Origin: Halomonas sp. KG2
GTDB lineage: Bacteria; Pseudomonadota; Gammaproteobacteria; Pseudomonadales; Halomonadaceae
Length of the DNA stretch: 64,000 nt
Direction: 5' to 3'
NCBI GenBank assembly: GCA_030440445.1
Contig: CP098528.1
Coordinates: forward strand, 3,658,001 to 3,722,000
The notes beneath the pieces are model-generated. The model was not told the DNA's origin and did not search any database. It saw nothing but the letters and a program-made list of their open reading frames with translations. This document shows, in pieces, positions 43,984 to 53,596 of the stretch. How positions within the stretch are numbered: position 1 is the first letter of the stretch; each line of letters starts with the position of its first letter. The position numbers and the translations under genes were made by a program.

Positions 43984-45021
43984 TCAGCCGTCGTTAGCAT
44001 CGGCGGCGTTATCCGCCGAAGAGAAATCAGAAGAAGCGGTCTCACGCCCAAGCGGGGCCGAGGCCAGCGGAAGAGAATTCATGCAGCCAGCACCCGCTGC
44101 TGCAAAGTAGCGGCGCGCTCTGGCTTGATCGTGTTCAATTTGCGTTTTTAGCGCATCAAAGTCATCAAACTTCACTTCCCCACGCAAACGCGCGCAGGGG
44201 TAAACCGTCAGTCGCTGACCATAGAGGTCGCCTGAAAAATCCAACAGATGAACTTCCAGCGTGGGGCGTTTAGATCCCACCGTTGGCCGAAAGCCAACAT
44301 TCGCCACGGCGGGATAACGCTGACCATTAGCCAGCTCGGCCACCACAGCAAACACGCCGCGCAGCGTTAATGGCTGAGGCAACAGCGGCAGGTTAGCGGT
44401 GGGCACACCAATGGTGCGCCCTAGCTGCTGGTCGCGTACCACACGGCCATGCAGCGAATACGACCTGCCAAGCAGGCGTGCAGCGACCTCAAAGTTACCG
44501 CTGGCCAGCAAGGTACGTACGCGCGAACTGGATACCCGTTCGTCATCAACTTTAAAGGTACGCGTGTGTTCGACACCAAATCCTTCCACCTGCCCGACAG
44601 TTTCAAGCAAGGTGAAATCGCCACGGCGGTCGCAACCAAAGCGGAAGTCGTCGCCCACCACCAGATGCTTCACCCCCAAGCCCTCAATGAGCACTTGATC
44701 GATAAACTCGCGCCCGGTCAGGCTGCGCAAGGCATCATTGAAAGGCAGGCACAGCACCTGTTCGGCACCATGATCACGCAGCAAGCGAACTTTTTCACGC
44801 AGACGGGTAAGCCGCGGCGGCGCTTGATCACCGGCAAAAAACTCCCGCGGCTGAGGCTCAAACACCACCACGGTCAACGGCACCTTCAAGCGCGCCGCAT
44901 GCTCACGGCACTGCTGCAGGATCGCCTGATGGCCGCGATGCACACCATCAAAATTACCGATGGTAGCAACGCAGCCCCGATGAGCCGCTGTCAGATTGTG
45001 CAGACCTCGAATGACGTGCAT
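43984..45021 (-). CDS. ribF: Bifunctional riboflavin kinase/FAD synthetase
   Basis: RibF phosphorylates riboflavin to FMN and adenylates it to FAD. The 345-residue protein has the N-terminal nucleotidyltransferase domain ([32 protein letters not shown]) and the C-terminal kinase domain ([36 protein letters not shown]). The last 40 residues are a low-complexity Ala/Ser/Asp tail not seen in E. coli. GAGGTGCC precedes the ATG. It sits upstream of ileS, as in E. coli and Pseudomonas. Confidence 0.95.
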   Translation of the reverse strand: MHVIRGLHNLTAAHRGCVATIGNFDGVHRGHQAILQQCREHAARLKVPLTVVVFEPQPREFFAGDQAPPRLTRLREKVRLLRDHGAEQVLCLPFNDALRSLTGREFIDQVLIEGLGVKHLVVGDDFRFGCDRRGDFTLLETVGQVEGFGVEHTRTFKVDDERVSSSRVRTLLASGNFEVAARLLGRSYSLHGRVVRDQQLGRTIGVPTANLPLLPQPLTLRGVFAVVAELANGQRYPAVANVGFRPTVGSKRPTLEVHLLDFSGDLYGQRLTVYPCARLRGEVKFDDFDALKTQIEHDQARARRYFAAAGAGCMNSLPLASAPLGRETASSDFSSADNAADANDG

Positions 45022-45167
45022 GGCACCTCTTTTTTAAAAGCCTTTTTTAAAAGCGTTTGCCGTCTAAAAGCGTTTGATTATAACCAACGCGTTGATCAGG
45101 TGCAGGGGAAGATTACGTTCGCCCTGGCATCACCTTCTTTATCACCCTAACGCTGCCTGTTTGCGCA

Positions 45168-46745
45168 TTAGCTATTCATCTTAAAGTGACGCAGCCGCAG
45201 GCCAAACGCGGTCAGCCAGGCAAAATAAAGCCCACCACCCAGCACCACTAACCCTGCTACCCAGCGAATACGCTGCCACAGTTCAAAATCAAGCCACTCC
45301 TGCCAGTCGGGGGCAGCCAGGTAAAGCGCAATACTCATCAACGCGCTACCGCCCACCAGTTGGACTGCGTAGCGCCCCCACCCCGGCTGAAAGATCAACA
45401 CCTTCTGGCGATAGAGCAGATACCCCAGCAGCCCAGCGTTTAAAAATGCCGACAGCGCGGTTGCCAATGCCAAGCCTGCGTGAGCAAGCGGCCAAATTAA
45501 CAGCAGGTTAAACACCATGTTAGCCACCATGGCGATAATGCCCACTTTGACCGGTGTTTTCGTATCCTGGCGGGCAAAGAAGCCCGGTGCTAACACCTTG
45601 ATCAGCATAAACGCCACCAATCCAAAGGCGTAAGCGCGTAGGCTCATGGCGGCCATTTGAATATCGGTATCGGTCATTGCCCCGTAGTGGAACAAGGTAA
45701 TCAAAAACGGTTCTGCCAGCACGGCCAGTGCCAGCGCAGCGGGCACTCCCAACAGCAGCACGACGCGAATGGCCCAGTCTAGCATCGCTGAAAAGTGTTC
45801 GGTGGACTGCTCCGCATGACGCTTCGAAAGCGCCGGCAGAATAATCGTGCCAATCGCCACACCGAAGACCCCAAGCGGAAGTTCGACCAACCTATCCGAA
45901 TAGTACAGCCAAGACACACTGCCCGCCGTTAACAACGAGGCCAGTACCGTATCCAGCAGCAAGTTAATTTGCGATACCGATACGCCAAACAGCGCGGGAG
46001 CCATGAGCTTCAGGATGCGCTTCACGCCTTCGTGGGCAAAATTTGGCCACGGGGTCGGCAACAACCCAAGGCGCAGCAAAAACGGCACCTGAAATGCTAA
46101 CTGGGCAGCACCCGCAATCAACACTCCCCAGGCCAGCGCCATGGCGGGTTCTTCCATTAACGGCATTAACAGTAGCGCCGCGCCAATCAGCGAAATATTC
46201 AGCAGCACGGGGGTGAACGCGGGCACCGCAAAGCGGTTCCAGGTATTCAGCACGCTTCCCGAAAAAGCGGTTAACGAAATCAGTAGCAAATAGGGAAACG
46301 TCAGACGTAGCATGTCGGCTGTCATGGCCAGCTTTTCGGGGTCGCGCCCAAAGCCGGGGGCAAATACCCACACCAACCACGGAGCGCCCAGCATCGCCAA
46401 CGCTGTTATTAGCGCCAAAATAGCCGTCAGACTGCCCGCTACCGCATTCAGTAGCTCGCGAATTTCCTGCTTACTGCGCTGGGTTGAGTACTCTGAAAGC
46501 ACCGGCACAAAGGCTTGGTTAAACGCCCCTTCGGCAAACAAACGGCGCAGAAAGTTAGGGATTTTAAACGCAACGAAGAACGCATCCGAGCCGTTGCCTG
46601 CCCCCAAGAAGGTGGCAACCACCACATCGCGCACCAACCCCATCACACGCGACAACATGGTCATGGCACTGACCACTAACCCAGAGCGCATCAACCCGCG
46701 GCGCGGGGGCGACATATTTGCTTGCGGTGGCGTGTTGGCGGTCAT
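45168..46745 (-). CDS. murJ: Lipid II flippase MurJ
   Basis: MurJ (MviN) flips lipid-linked peptidoglycan precursors across the inner membrane. The 525-residue protein has about 14 membrane segments. Family motifs are SAMTMLSRVMGLVRDVVVATFLGAG near the start, with the essential Arg residues, and DAFFVAFKIPNFLRRLFAEGAFNQAFVPV. The ATG at 46745 directly follows a GTG codon and either could be used. It lies between ribF and rpsT, the conserved order. Confidence 0.95.
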   Translation of the reverse strand: MTANTPPQANMSPPRRGLMRSGLVVSAMTMLSRVMGLVRDVVVATFLGAGNGSDAFFVAFKIPNFLRRLFAEGAFNQAFVPVLSEYSTQRSKQEIRELLNAVAGSLTAILALITALAMLGAPWLVWVFAPGFGRDPEKLAMTADMLRLTFPYLLLISLTAFSGSVLNTWNRFAVPAFTPVLLNISLIGAALLLMPLMEEPAMALAWGVLIAGAAQLAFQVPFLLRLGLLPTPWPNFAHEGVKRILKLMAPALFGVSVSQINLLLDTVLASLLTAGSVSWLYYSDRLVELPLGVFGVAIGTIILPALSKRHAEQSTEHFSAMLDWAIRVVLLLGVPAALALAVLAEPFLITLFHYGAMTDTDIQMAAMSLRAYAFGLVAFMLIKVLAPGFFARQDTKTPVKVGIIAMVANMVFNLLLIWPLAHAGLALATALSAFLNAGLLGYLLYRQKVLIFQPGWGRYAVQLVGGSALMSIALYLAAPDWQEWLDFELWQRIRWVAGLVVLGGGLYFAWLTAFGLRLRHFKMNS

Positions 46746-46811
46746 CACTCAATCCATAGCGACTAAAACAAGAGACCCAAAGTCGCCGCGGGCAACGCGA
46801 CGTATAGACAC

Positions 46812-46840
46812 AAAAAAACCGGCCGCAGCCGGTTTTTTTT
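46812..46840. terminator. Terminator between rpsT and murJ
   Basis: The stem AACCGGC / GCCGGTT with a four-base loop is flanked by seven A and eight T, so it can terminate in both directions. On the minus strand it follows rpsT by 16 bases. Confidence 0.88.
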
Positions 46841-46855
46841 ATGGCGCCTGCCGGC

Positions 46856-47122
46856 TTACGCCGCCAGAGCCTTAATGCGCTTGTTCAAGCGGCTTTTCAG
46901 ACGTGCAGCTTTCTTCTTAGAAAGAACGTCTTTATCAGCGATGCGGTCGACAACCGGCTGCATTGCCCGGAACTCTTCCATCGCTTTGCCATGATCGCCG
47001 GTGCTGATCGCTTTGATCACACGCTTGATGTAGGTGCGGACCATGCTGCGCTGGCTGGCTTTCAGGACGCGACGAGTCTCGGCCTGGCGGGCGCGCTTGC
47101 GTGCTTGCTTGCTGTTCGCCAC
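46856..47122 (-). CDS. rpsT: 30S ribosomal protein S20
   Basis: The 88-residue, very basic protein begins ANSKQARKRARQAETRR and contains RSMVRTYIKRV, as S20 does. It binds the 5' domain of 16S rRNA. The start codon is GTG, with AAGGAG six bases upstream. In E. coli rpsT a weak UUG start is part of autoregulation, so a non-ATG start here may serve the same end. It is transcribed alone, opposite in role but on the same strand as murJ downstream. Confidence 0.95.
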   Translation of the reverse strand: MANSKQARKRARQAETRRVLKASQRSMVRTYIKRVIKAISTGDHGKAMEEFRAMQPVVDRIADKDVLSKKKAARLKSRLNKRIKALAA

Positions 47123-47395
47123 AGGTATCTCCTTGGAGAATAAAGGTTGCCAATAAACGGCAACGGATTAACTATGTGTTTGTCGGTCGGCTTTCACCAC
47201 GACATTTCCGTCAGAATCTTTCCACAATAACCAATTGATTTGGAAGCAATTAAAATACTGCCAAATGATGTAACGAGCAGTTCAAAATCTGCCCGTCCAC
47301 GGGTCTTGTCTGAGAGGATGGCATAGTCTATCACGCGTTAAGCGGGCTTGCTAGCGCTTGTCAATGCTTTTCCCGCACGGATTGCCACTGACCCG

Positions 47396-48151
47396 TTATG
47401 GCAATACCTGCCCCGTTGGCGCCAGAATTTTGCGCAGAAAACGCCGCGTCCGCTCATCTTGAGGATTGGTGAACAGCGCTTCGGGCGGCCCTTGCTCGAC
47501 AATTTGCCCTTCATCCATAAACACCACCCGGTCGGCGACGTCTCTGGCGAACTGCATTTCGTGGGTCACCACAATCATGGTTTGCTGCTCGGCGGCGAGC
47601 TGTTTCATTAAGCTCAGCACCTCTTCCACCCATTGCGGATCCAGCGATGAGGTTGGCTCGTCAAATAGGATCACATCGGCATTCGCGGCCATCGCACGCC
47701 CAATGCCTACCCGCTGCTGTTGGCCACCGGAAAGTGATGCTGGATAAGCATCTGCCTTATCGGCCAAGCCAATGCGCTCTAAAATCTCCCTTGCCCGAGC
47801 GTGCGCCTGAGCCTTAGGCAGCTTATCTACGACAATCATGCCTTCGCTGATATTTTCTAACGCCGTCTTGTTAGCAAACAGCCCATAGTTCTGAAATACG
47901 AAAGCGGTTCGTCGGCGTAGCGCCAGAATATCGGCACGACTAGCACGCCGGGCATCGACTCTTAAATCGCCTACCGTGATGTGTCCCGCTTCTGGGCGTT
48001 CTAGAAAGTTAATACAGCGCAGCAGGGTTGATTTACCAGTACCCGAGGGGCCAATAATGACGATGATTTCACCCTGTTCCAGGTGCAAATCAACGTCGGT
48101 AAATACTGGCTGCTGGCCAAAACGCTTACTGACAGATTCGAGGGTGATCAT
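47396..48151 (-). CDS. Polar amino acid ABC transporter, ATP-binding protein
   Basis: The 251-residue ATPase has Walker A GPSGTGKSTLLRCINFLERPE, the Q-loop FVFQNYGLF, the ABC signature LSGGQQQRVGIGRAMA, Walker B VILFDEPTSSLD, and the H-loop VVTHEM. It is of the GlnQ/TcyN (PAAT) subfamily. Its start overlaps the permease stop by four bases (ATGA). It energises import by the binding protein and permease encoded just upstream. Confidence 0.92.
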   Translation of the reverse strand: MITLESVSKRFGQQPVFTDVDLHLEQGEIIVIIGPSGTGKSTLLRCINFLERPEAGHITVGDLRVDARRASRADILALRRRTAFVFQNYGLFANKTALENISEGMIVVDKLPKAQAHARAREILERIGLADKADAYPASLSGGQQQRVGIGRAMAANADVILFDEPTSSLDPQWVEEVLSLMKQLAAEQQTMIVVTHEMQFARDVADRVVFMDEGQIVEQGPPEALFTNPQDERTRRFLRKILAPTGQVLP

Positions 48152-48816
48152 CGCTGGTACGCCTTATTCAGATACGTTTCCAGACGGCGCTGGCCCCAGG
48201 AAAGCGCTTCCACCACCACCCAGTAAATAATCGCCACCAGCAGAAATGCTTCCAGATAGAGAAAGCTTCCAGAAGCCTCTTTTTGGGTAGCGCCCATCAT
48301 TTCGGTGACACCCAGGGTAAACGCCAGGGAAGTCGCTTTAATCATATCGATGAAGTAGTTCATCAGCGTTGGCGTTGCCACGCGGGTGGCTTGAGGCAGA
48401 ATAATCCGCCGCATCAATTGAGACTGGGTCATGCCGATGGACAGCGCCGCTTCAGTTTGGCTACGGTCAATACCGACAATTGCCGCGCGAATGGATTCCG
48501 CCATGTAGGCCGAAAAGTGCAGCGTTAAGCCAAGCACCGCAGCAGTCACTCCGTTGATGGAAATCAGCGCGTTAATCAACTGAGGCAAGCCGTAATAAAA
48601 CAAAAATAGCTGTACTAACAGCGGCGTTCCGCGAAAAAACGAGATAAACAGCAGCGCCGCGCCGTTCAACACCGGCACTCGCGATACCCGAATGACCGCC
48701 AACAGGCAGGCAATGATCAGCGCAAACAGCATGGCGATGCTCGCCATTTGCAGCGTTAACGGTAAATAGCTCAGTAGGACCGGCAACAGGTCCCACATAT
48801 ACTCCACATTCAGCAT
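48148..48816 (-). CDS. Polar amino acid ABC transporter, permease
   Basis: The 222-residue permease has about five membrane segments and the HisM/GlnP-type coupling loop ESIRAAIVGIDRSQTEAALS followed by IGMTQSQLMRRIILPQA. A single permease gene implies a homodimeric channel, as in cystine-type systems. It is 102 bases downstream of the binding-protein gene, with a strong hairpin in between. Confidence 0.9.
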   Translation of the reverse strand: MLNVEYMWDLLPVLLSYLPLTLQMASIAMLFALIIACLLAVIRVSRVPVLNGAALLFISFFRGTPLLVQLFLFYYGLPQLINALISINGVTAAVLGLTLHFSAYMAESIRAAIVGIDRSQTEAALSIGMTQSQLMRRIILPQATRVATPTLMNYFIDMIKATSLAFTLGVTEMMGATQKEASGSFLYLEAFLLVAIIYWVVVEALSWGQRRLETYLNKAYQR

Positions 48817-48858
48817 GGTTATTCCAAGGTCAGTTTCGCAACGTCGCTATAAGCGAAA

Positions 48859-48881
48859 CGGCCGTGGCAGTGCCACGGCCG
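48859..48881 (-). terminator. Intercistronic hairpin between binding-protein and permease genes
   Basis: The stem CGGCCGTGGCA / TGCCACGGCCG is 11 bp with a minimal loop and no T tract. Such hairpins after periplasmic binding-protein genes protect the upstream mRNA or reduce read-through, raising the binding protein relative to the permease. Confidence 0.7.
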
Positions 48882-48918
48882 CAATCAGTTGCTGGTCGTC
48901 TAAAGGTAAACGCCGCGA

Positions 48919-49695
48919 TTATGGCTGGGTGATATCAGTATCGAACCATTTTTGCGATATTTCACCTAATGTACCGTTTTCACGCAGCTCTTCCAGGGCG
49001 GCATCTACGCGGTCACGCTGCGCACGGCCCTCTTCATCATCACGAAACGGCAGCGCGTTTTCTATGATGGTGAACGGCTGGCCGGCCAATGCAAGCGGCA
49101 AGCCGCGCTCGCTGATCACTTGGCTGGCGCTAACGCGATCCATCACAAATGCATCGATACGGCCAAGCGCCACATCCTGCTCGACGTTGGATTCGTAGGT
49201 ACGGATATCGATCTCATCAGCATTAGGCTGTTCACGCAGCAGCTGCTCATAGTTAGAGCCTAGATTGACCGCAACGCTTTTGCCGGATAAATCTTCAACA
49301 CCTTGAATAGTGTCATTACCTGCCCGCACAACGACCTGGGCACCATCGTAAACATACGGTGCGGTGAAGGCGTACTTCGCTTTGCGCTCATCGGTGATGG
49401 TAATTTGGTTAGCAATGGTATCAATGCGCCCCGATTCCAACATGCCCGCCAAGCCAGAGAAACTCGCTGTCACGAATTCAATCTCATCGCCAGTCACATC
49501 ACCAACGGCGTTCATGACATCCACTTCAAAGCCTTTAAGCTCATCACGCTCAACGTATGTAAAGGGGAAATACCCCCCAGACATGCCGACGCGCAGCGTA
49601 TCCGCGTAAGCAGCGGCAGACAGCACACCACCCACAACGCTAAGCGAAAGAACGGCAACGGCTTTTTTCCAACGGCTCACATTCGCCATATTCAT
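48919..49695 (-). CDS. Polar amino acid (possibly cystine) ABC transporter, substrate-binding protein
   Basis: The 258-residue periplasmic binding protein has a signal peptide ending near SAAAYA, then LRVGMSGGYFPFTYVERDELKGFEVD and IDTIANQITITDERKAKYAF. The ANQI..TDERK..Y.F.PY pattern resembles cystine-binding proteins (TcyJ/FliY type), so cystine or a related amino acid is the best guess. Two ATG codons are possible (49695 and 49689) behind AGAGGGG. The second is better spaced. It is the first gene of the SBP-permease-ATPase operon. Confidence 0.88.
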   Translation of the reverse strand: MNMANVSRWKKAVAVLSLSVVGGVLSAAAYADTLRVGMSGGYFPFTYVERDELKGFEVDVMNAVGDVTGDEIEFVTASFSGLAGMLESGRIDTIANQITITDERKAKYAFTAPYVYDGAQVVVRAGNDTIQGVEDLSGKSVAVNLGSNYEQLLREQPNADEIDIRTYESNVEQDVALGRIDAFVMDRVSASQVISERGLPLALAGQPFTIIENALPFRDDEEGRAQRDRVDAALEELRENGTLGEISQKWFDTDITQP

Positions 49696-49972
49696 TTTCC
49701 CCTCTAGGGCACCTAAGCGCCCTACTTTAAACGTGGGCACTGGTTGCGACGTTAGTCGAACATCTACCAGTGCAATGAGGCCAAGATACCAGCAAAAAAG
49801 AAATAATAAACCTATTCTTTAGTTCTTTTTGGAATTTAGGGGCAACTGGTGGTGCTATAGTGATGATGGCGTGTTCGCGCTATTAAAAGGCTCCGGTCTC
49901 CCAAATTGATTGTAAACATTGCTCGACTACTACCATTCAACGTTTAAAAAAATGAGGAAGCCCATGCTTTCA

Positions 49973-50470
49973 TTAGGCATCACTTCCATCAATTTTTTTA
50001 ATAATTTTAGCAGGATGACCCGACATAATAGTGTTAGGCGGAACATCACCAACAACTAAACTGCCCGCTGCGACAACAGCATTTTCCCCTATCACGGCAG
50101 GCCCAAGCACAGTGACACCAGAACCTAGCCACACCCCCTGTTTGATGTGAATATCTCGGCCGCTATCAGGGACAGCTGTTAATCTTTCTAAGCCGGTTTT
50201 TTCGTAATCATGCGTTCCCGTCAGCAACATGCAACGATGACCAAAAAAGCAATCTTTTTCGATTGTAATATGACCTGAACGTGTATTAAGCAAAAGGTCA
50301 TTCAAAGGAATCGTAATATTATCTAGGTGCAGACGACTACGATCTCCCCATACTTTTGTCTGGCGAAGCTCTATTTCGGCCAAATATGGGCTTAAAAGTT
50401 TTGCCAAAATCTGCAAATCACTTTTACTTGCGGTTCTTAGCAAGCTCAGGAACTGCGTTTCCTGTGTCAT
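49973..50470 (-). CDS. Hexapeptide-repeat acyltransferase
   Basis: The 165-residue protein has left-handed beta-helix repeats (ITIEKDCFFGHRCMLLTG, IHIKQGVWLGSGVTVLG, AVIGENAVVAAGSLVVG) and the C-terminal PPNTIMSGHPAKIIKKI of maltose/galactoside-type O-acetyltransferases. The catalytic His is likely in TGTHDYEK. It starts three bases after the stop of the FkbM-containing gene, so both are one transcription unit. Together with the glycosyltransferase next to flagellin it could acetylate a sugar placed on flagellin. That role is inferred. Confidence 0.8.
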   Translation of the reverse strand: MTQETQFLSLLRTASKSDLQILAKLLSPYLAEIELRQTKVWGDRSRLHLDNITIPLNDLLLNTRSGHITIEKDCFFGHRCMLLTGTHDYEKTGLERLTAVPDSGRDIHIKQGVWLGSGVTVLGPAVIGENAVVAAGSLVVGDVPPNTIMSGHPAKIIKKIDGSDA

Positions 50471-50473
50471 TTT

Positions 50474-51984
50474 TTAATCCACTGAAATAGCGTTAATTTT
50501 TTTTCCGACAACTTTATTGAAAAAGCTCTTTTCACTACAACCCTCTTCATTCATCAATAAGCGGTAAGCTAAATCGAAGCTTCCGTATGCTTTGCTCAAA
50601 ATAATCGCCAATTTTTTACGCTGCTCTACAGAAGTCTCCTGCAAAGCATTAATATCTCTGACATATACTGCGTCAGCAGTAGTTAGCTGATTTATACCCT
50701 GATGAATCCCGCCATTGATTTTCATCGGTGCGTAAATTCGTTTTCTTTGCTCCAAAAGCGTATGCAGCATAAATCCATGCGCCCTCATCCATTGATCAAT
50801 CTCAGCAAAGAGCGGTTGATTTTCATAGAGCTGAATAAAGTTAACCTCTGTCTGAATCACCAAGGTATCTTTCAGCTTTTTTTCGCCGTTTCTGAAAACG
50901 TTAAGCTCACCGCCTTGGATATCAATTTTCAACCAGTCTATTTTTTCTATTTGGTCAATATCATCTAATCGTACGGTCTCAATTTCCTCGATCGACTTCA
51001 CTTTGCCCCAGATCGGATACCCTTGAAAGTGGTTAAGCACAAGGGTGTTCGGCTTTAACGTTGAGGTCATGCCCGAGGCTTGACAAATGTAAAGCTTGGC
51101 ATGCTCGCCAGTACCGACAGCATGTGGTAAATATGTCTCATTAGCCCCTTTCATAGTTTGCAATTTTTGCAATGCTTCTTTCTGTGGCTCGAAACCAACC
51201 AACGTTACTAGCCCCTGTTTGAGCATTTCTGCATAAGGAGGCGTCCCATCGATAGGATTGGCACCAACATCTACCACGCTGATTGGCTCGTCGAGTTCCC
51301 ACAAGCTTGTAGACTTATTCTTTGTACGTGGCTTTTCAAACTCGGAGGACTGAGATGCAACATTACTACTAGCCGCATCTTGGGTAGTATTATCGCTCTG
51401 TAATTCAATATGACGCTTTAATAATGCGTCAATATCTTGAGAAATATTGTCTGCTACTGCTTGATTAACTACGGGCAACTCAGATGCTTGCTTAGGCGTT
51501 ACCACGTTATCATTATCAAACTCATTTACCAGGGCTTTCACCATTCCTTCTGAAATTAAATACTCTTCCGCCTCTTCTTTATCTACACCGACCAAGAGTT
51601 CGTAACTCATATCGCGGATGCCGTAAATAGTATGTAACAGAAAAGCAAGCTTGATGCGCTGATTATTACTTAAGTTAGCCATACGTTCATGGCTGGGCAG
51701 GAAAACCGCATCAGCACTTGTTAGTTCAGTGGCTTGGCGCTGCTTGTCAGGTACGCTTTCTGGCAGATGGCTGCGGTGTTGCTCATTGTTAAAGCGGTAG
51801 AAACGGAAGCCGTGGCGACTCATCCAATGCTGCACTTCCGCGAGGTTAGATTGGCGTTGGTGCGTCGGCTGAAAGGCAATACGCACTTGAATAATAAGCG
51901 TATCCTTAAGGGCTTTTTCGCCATTTTCAAGAATTGCAGTGGAATCGCTTAGATGATCAAGAATTAACCAATCCAAGCTTTCAA
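50474..51984 (-). pseudogene. 3' part of an IS-interrupted GT41-FkbM-FkbM gene
   Basis: This is the downstream part of the gene that continues at 53671. It encodes the second half of a first FkbM-type domain (LDWLILDHLSDSTAILENGEK and following), a linker rich in Gln and Ser, and a complete second FkbM methyltransferase domain. The second domain has the SAM motif VVDVGANPIDGTPPY, then GFEPQ and IDWLKIDIQGGELNVF. The first copy lacks the KIDIQGGEL acidic motif (ILDHLSDST instead) and is probably non-catalytic. The open frame runs into the IS up to 52147 and could start there on IS-derived codons. The IS has removed its native start, so any product would be partial. Confidence 0.85.
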
Positions 51985-51989
51985 GCCCT
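51985..51989. repeat. Target-site duplication of the IS3-family element, left copy
   Basis: GCCCT here is repeated directly at 53671-53675. Joining the flanks through one copy restores a continuous reading frame. Confidence 0.75.
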
Positions 51990-52025
51990 CGGTGATTTTC
52001 AACCCAGTTGTCCAAATGGCTGCGC

Positions 52026-53141
52026 TTAAGCAGCCTGTTGATTACGCTCGATTTCGTGCATTTTTCCCGGGTTAAGCGAGACTGGGCCGGTGACTTCCCA
52101 GTTTCGAGTGTGGCCCGACCAGCGTTGCGGATGTCGCTGCTTCGCACGTTGGTATACCGCGTTCCGGCGTTCCAGGCGCTCTTGGTCTACGCCGCGATGA
52201 CGGTCCGCTGGCGTGACATACTGGATGCCACTGTGCAGGTGCTGTTCGTTGTAAGCCCGCTCGAACGCTAGCATCCATTCTCGTACCGCGCCCAGCGATG
52301 CGAAGCCCTTGGTGGGCCACGCTGGACAGTATTTGACGGTACGGAACAGCGCTTCCGAGTAAGGGTTATCATTGCTTACTCTCGGCCGACTGTAAGACAT
52401 CAACATGCCCAGCTCTGTTAGCCTCGCTTTGAGCGTATAGGAGGTCATCGGTGCTCCGTTATCAGAGTGCAGTACTGGCGGCTGATGCCAGCAACCTTCT
52501 CGCAGCAAGGCACGTTCCAAAAGCTGTTTAGCCAACTCGCCCGATTCCGTGTCGTGGACTTCCCAAGCAATGATTTTGCGGCTGTAGATATCCATGATCA
52601 GGTAAAGATACCAGTGCTGACCTCGCACAACGGAGGCACAATAACTGATGTCCCAGCTCCAGACCTGGTTTGGCCCTGTAGCCGTAAAGCTAGTCGGCTC
52701 GGGGACTGAACGACGTGGTTTCATACGGCCACGATGGTGCTGCTGATGATGCTTTTTCAAGACCCGATAAAACGACGATTCGGAGGCCAGATAGACGCCT
52801 TCGTCGGCCAATAAAGGAACGATTTGAGACGGCGGCAAGCTCTGATACTCGGGGCGATGGCACGTGTTCAAAATGGCTTGCTCTTCCTCATGCGTCAGCT
52901 GATGCGGCTGCCTGTGTTGCCCTGCATGTGGACGCTGATCCTCGACAATAGCGCCGCGCTCAGATCGCCACCGCTTCAGTGTGCGTTCGCTTATGCCGAT
53001 CACGGCAGCCGCTTGATAACGGGACGCGCCACCCATAACCGCTTCGTCAAATAGCGCGATGAGCCTTGCACGTTCCTTTAGAGGCGTTAGTCGTCCTCGC
53101 CGCTGTCCGGATCCTCGCCGTACAAGGCTTCGAGCTTTTTT
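52026..53141 (-). CDS. IS3-family transposase OrfB (DDE integrase)
   Basis: The frame encodes the catalytic half of the transposase. The DD(35)E triad is seen as Asp in QVWSWDISYC, Asp in VLHSDNGAPM, and Glu in NDNPYSEALFRTVKY 36 residues later. A helix-turn-helix-like segment (YQAAAVIGISERTLKRWRSE) precedes it. The frame is -1 relative to OrfA and is entered at the slippery heptamer 53135-53141, so no independent start is needed. It appears intact. Confidence 0.88.
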   Translation of the reverse strand, partial: KKARSLVRRGSGQRRGRLTPLKERARLIALFDEAVMGGASRYQAAAVIGISERTLKRWRSERGAIVEDQRPHAGQHRQPHQLTHEEEQAILNTCHRPEYQSLPPSQIVPLLADEGVYLASESSFYRVLKKHHQQHHRGRMKPRRSVPEPTSFTATGPNQVWSWDISYCASVVRGQHWYLYLIMDIYSRKIIAWEVHDTESGELAKQLLERALLREGCWHQPPVLHSDNGAPMTSYTLKARLTELGMLMSYSRPRVSNDNPYSEALFRTVKYCPAWPTKGFASLGAVREWMLAFERAYNEQHLHSGIQYVTPADRHRGVDQERLERRNAVYQRAKQRHPQRWSGHTRNWEVTGPVSLNPGKMHEIERNQQAA

Positions 53142-53596
53142 GAAAGCACCAGCAACGACGTTGTTTCTGCCAGCACCTTGTCTTTGCGCCGTACTTCCGC
53201 TTTGAGCTGCTTGATGGTCTTTCGGTCTTCTTTGCGCTGTTTCTGCGCTGCTTTTGCCTGCTCTTCTTGCCGACCAGCTCCTTCGAGACAAGCGGCTTTC
53301 CATTGCTGGATTTGCTCGGGATAAAGGCCTTTTTCACGACAGTAAGCGCCAAGCTCTGTTTCTGACATCGTCGCGGTTTCGATGACAACGGCTAGCTTGG
53401 CGTCAGGTGACCATTCGTTGTCGCCTTGGGTGTAACCCGGCACAGGCACTCCTTTTTCTCGACACTGTTTTAACCAACTATACAGCGTCGCGTTGGAGAT
53501 GCCTTCTTCCGTTGCTACCGACGCCACACTGCGATTGTGGGGCGGCAATAACTTTTTCAGGATGGCGGCTTTACGCTCTTCAGAATAACGTGGCAC
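53087..53596 (-). CDS. IS3-family transposase OrfA
   Basis: The protein of about 169 residues has an N-terminal helix-turn-helix (NRSVASVATEEGISNATLYSWLKQ), a second one, and a C-terminal coiled coil (KTIKQLKAEVRRKDKVLAE). The frame is open to 53653. A GTG at 53596 is a plausible start. It overlaps OrfB and ends in GEDD. Most of its length is also the N-terminal part of the frameshifted OrfAB transposase. Confidence 0.82.
   Translation of the reverse strand: MPRYSEERKAAILKKLLPPHNRSVASVATEEGISNATLYSWLKQCREKGVPVPGYTQGDNEWSPDAKLAVVIETATMSETELGAYCREKGLYPEQIQQWKAACLEGAGRQEEQAKAAQKQRKEDRKTIKQLKAEVRRKDKVLAETTSLLVLSKKLEALYGEDPDSGEDD
53135..53141 (-). promoter_or_regulatory. Programmed -1 frameshift site of the IS3 transposase
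   Basis: The minus strand has A AAA AAG with OrfA codons TCA-AAA-AAG. This is the standard X XXY YYZ slippery heptamer, and slipping by -1 enters the OrfB frame (KKARSLVRRG) directly. Confidence 0.82.

Noticed and set aside
45020-45075. Short repeats of the type CTTTTTTAAAAGC upstream of ribF
   Set aside because: Two or three A/T-rich copies only, too short and simple to call a repeat element or regulatory site.
47123-47395. Possible rpsT promoter built on TTGACA at about 47363
   Set aside because: No -10 hexamer at an acceptable distance could be found, so no promoter is claimed for this 273-base gap. No gene is seen in it either.
49790-49850. Possible CysB-like site upstream of the amino acid transporter
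   Set aside because: The A/T-rich stretch is suggestive for a cystine system, but it matches no reliable CysB consensus by eye.
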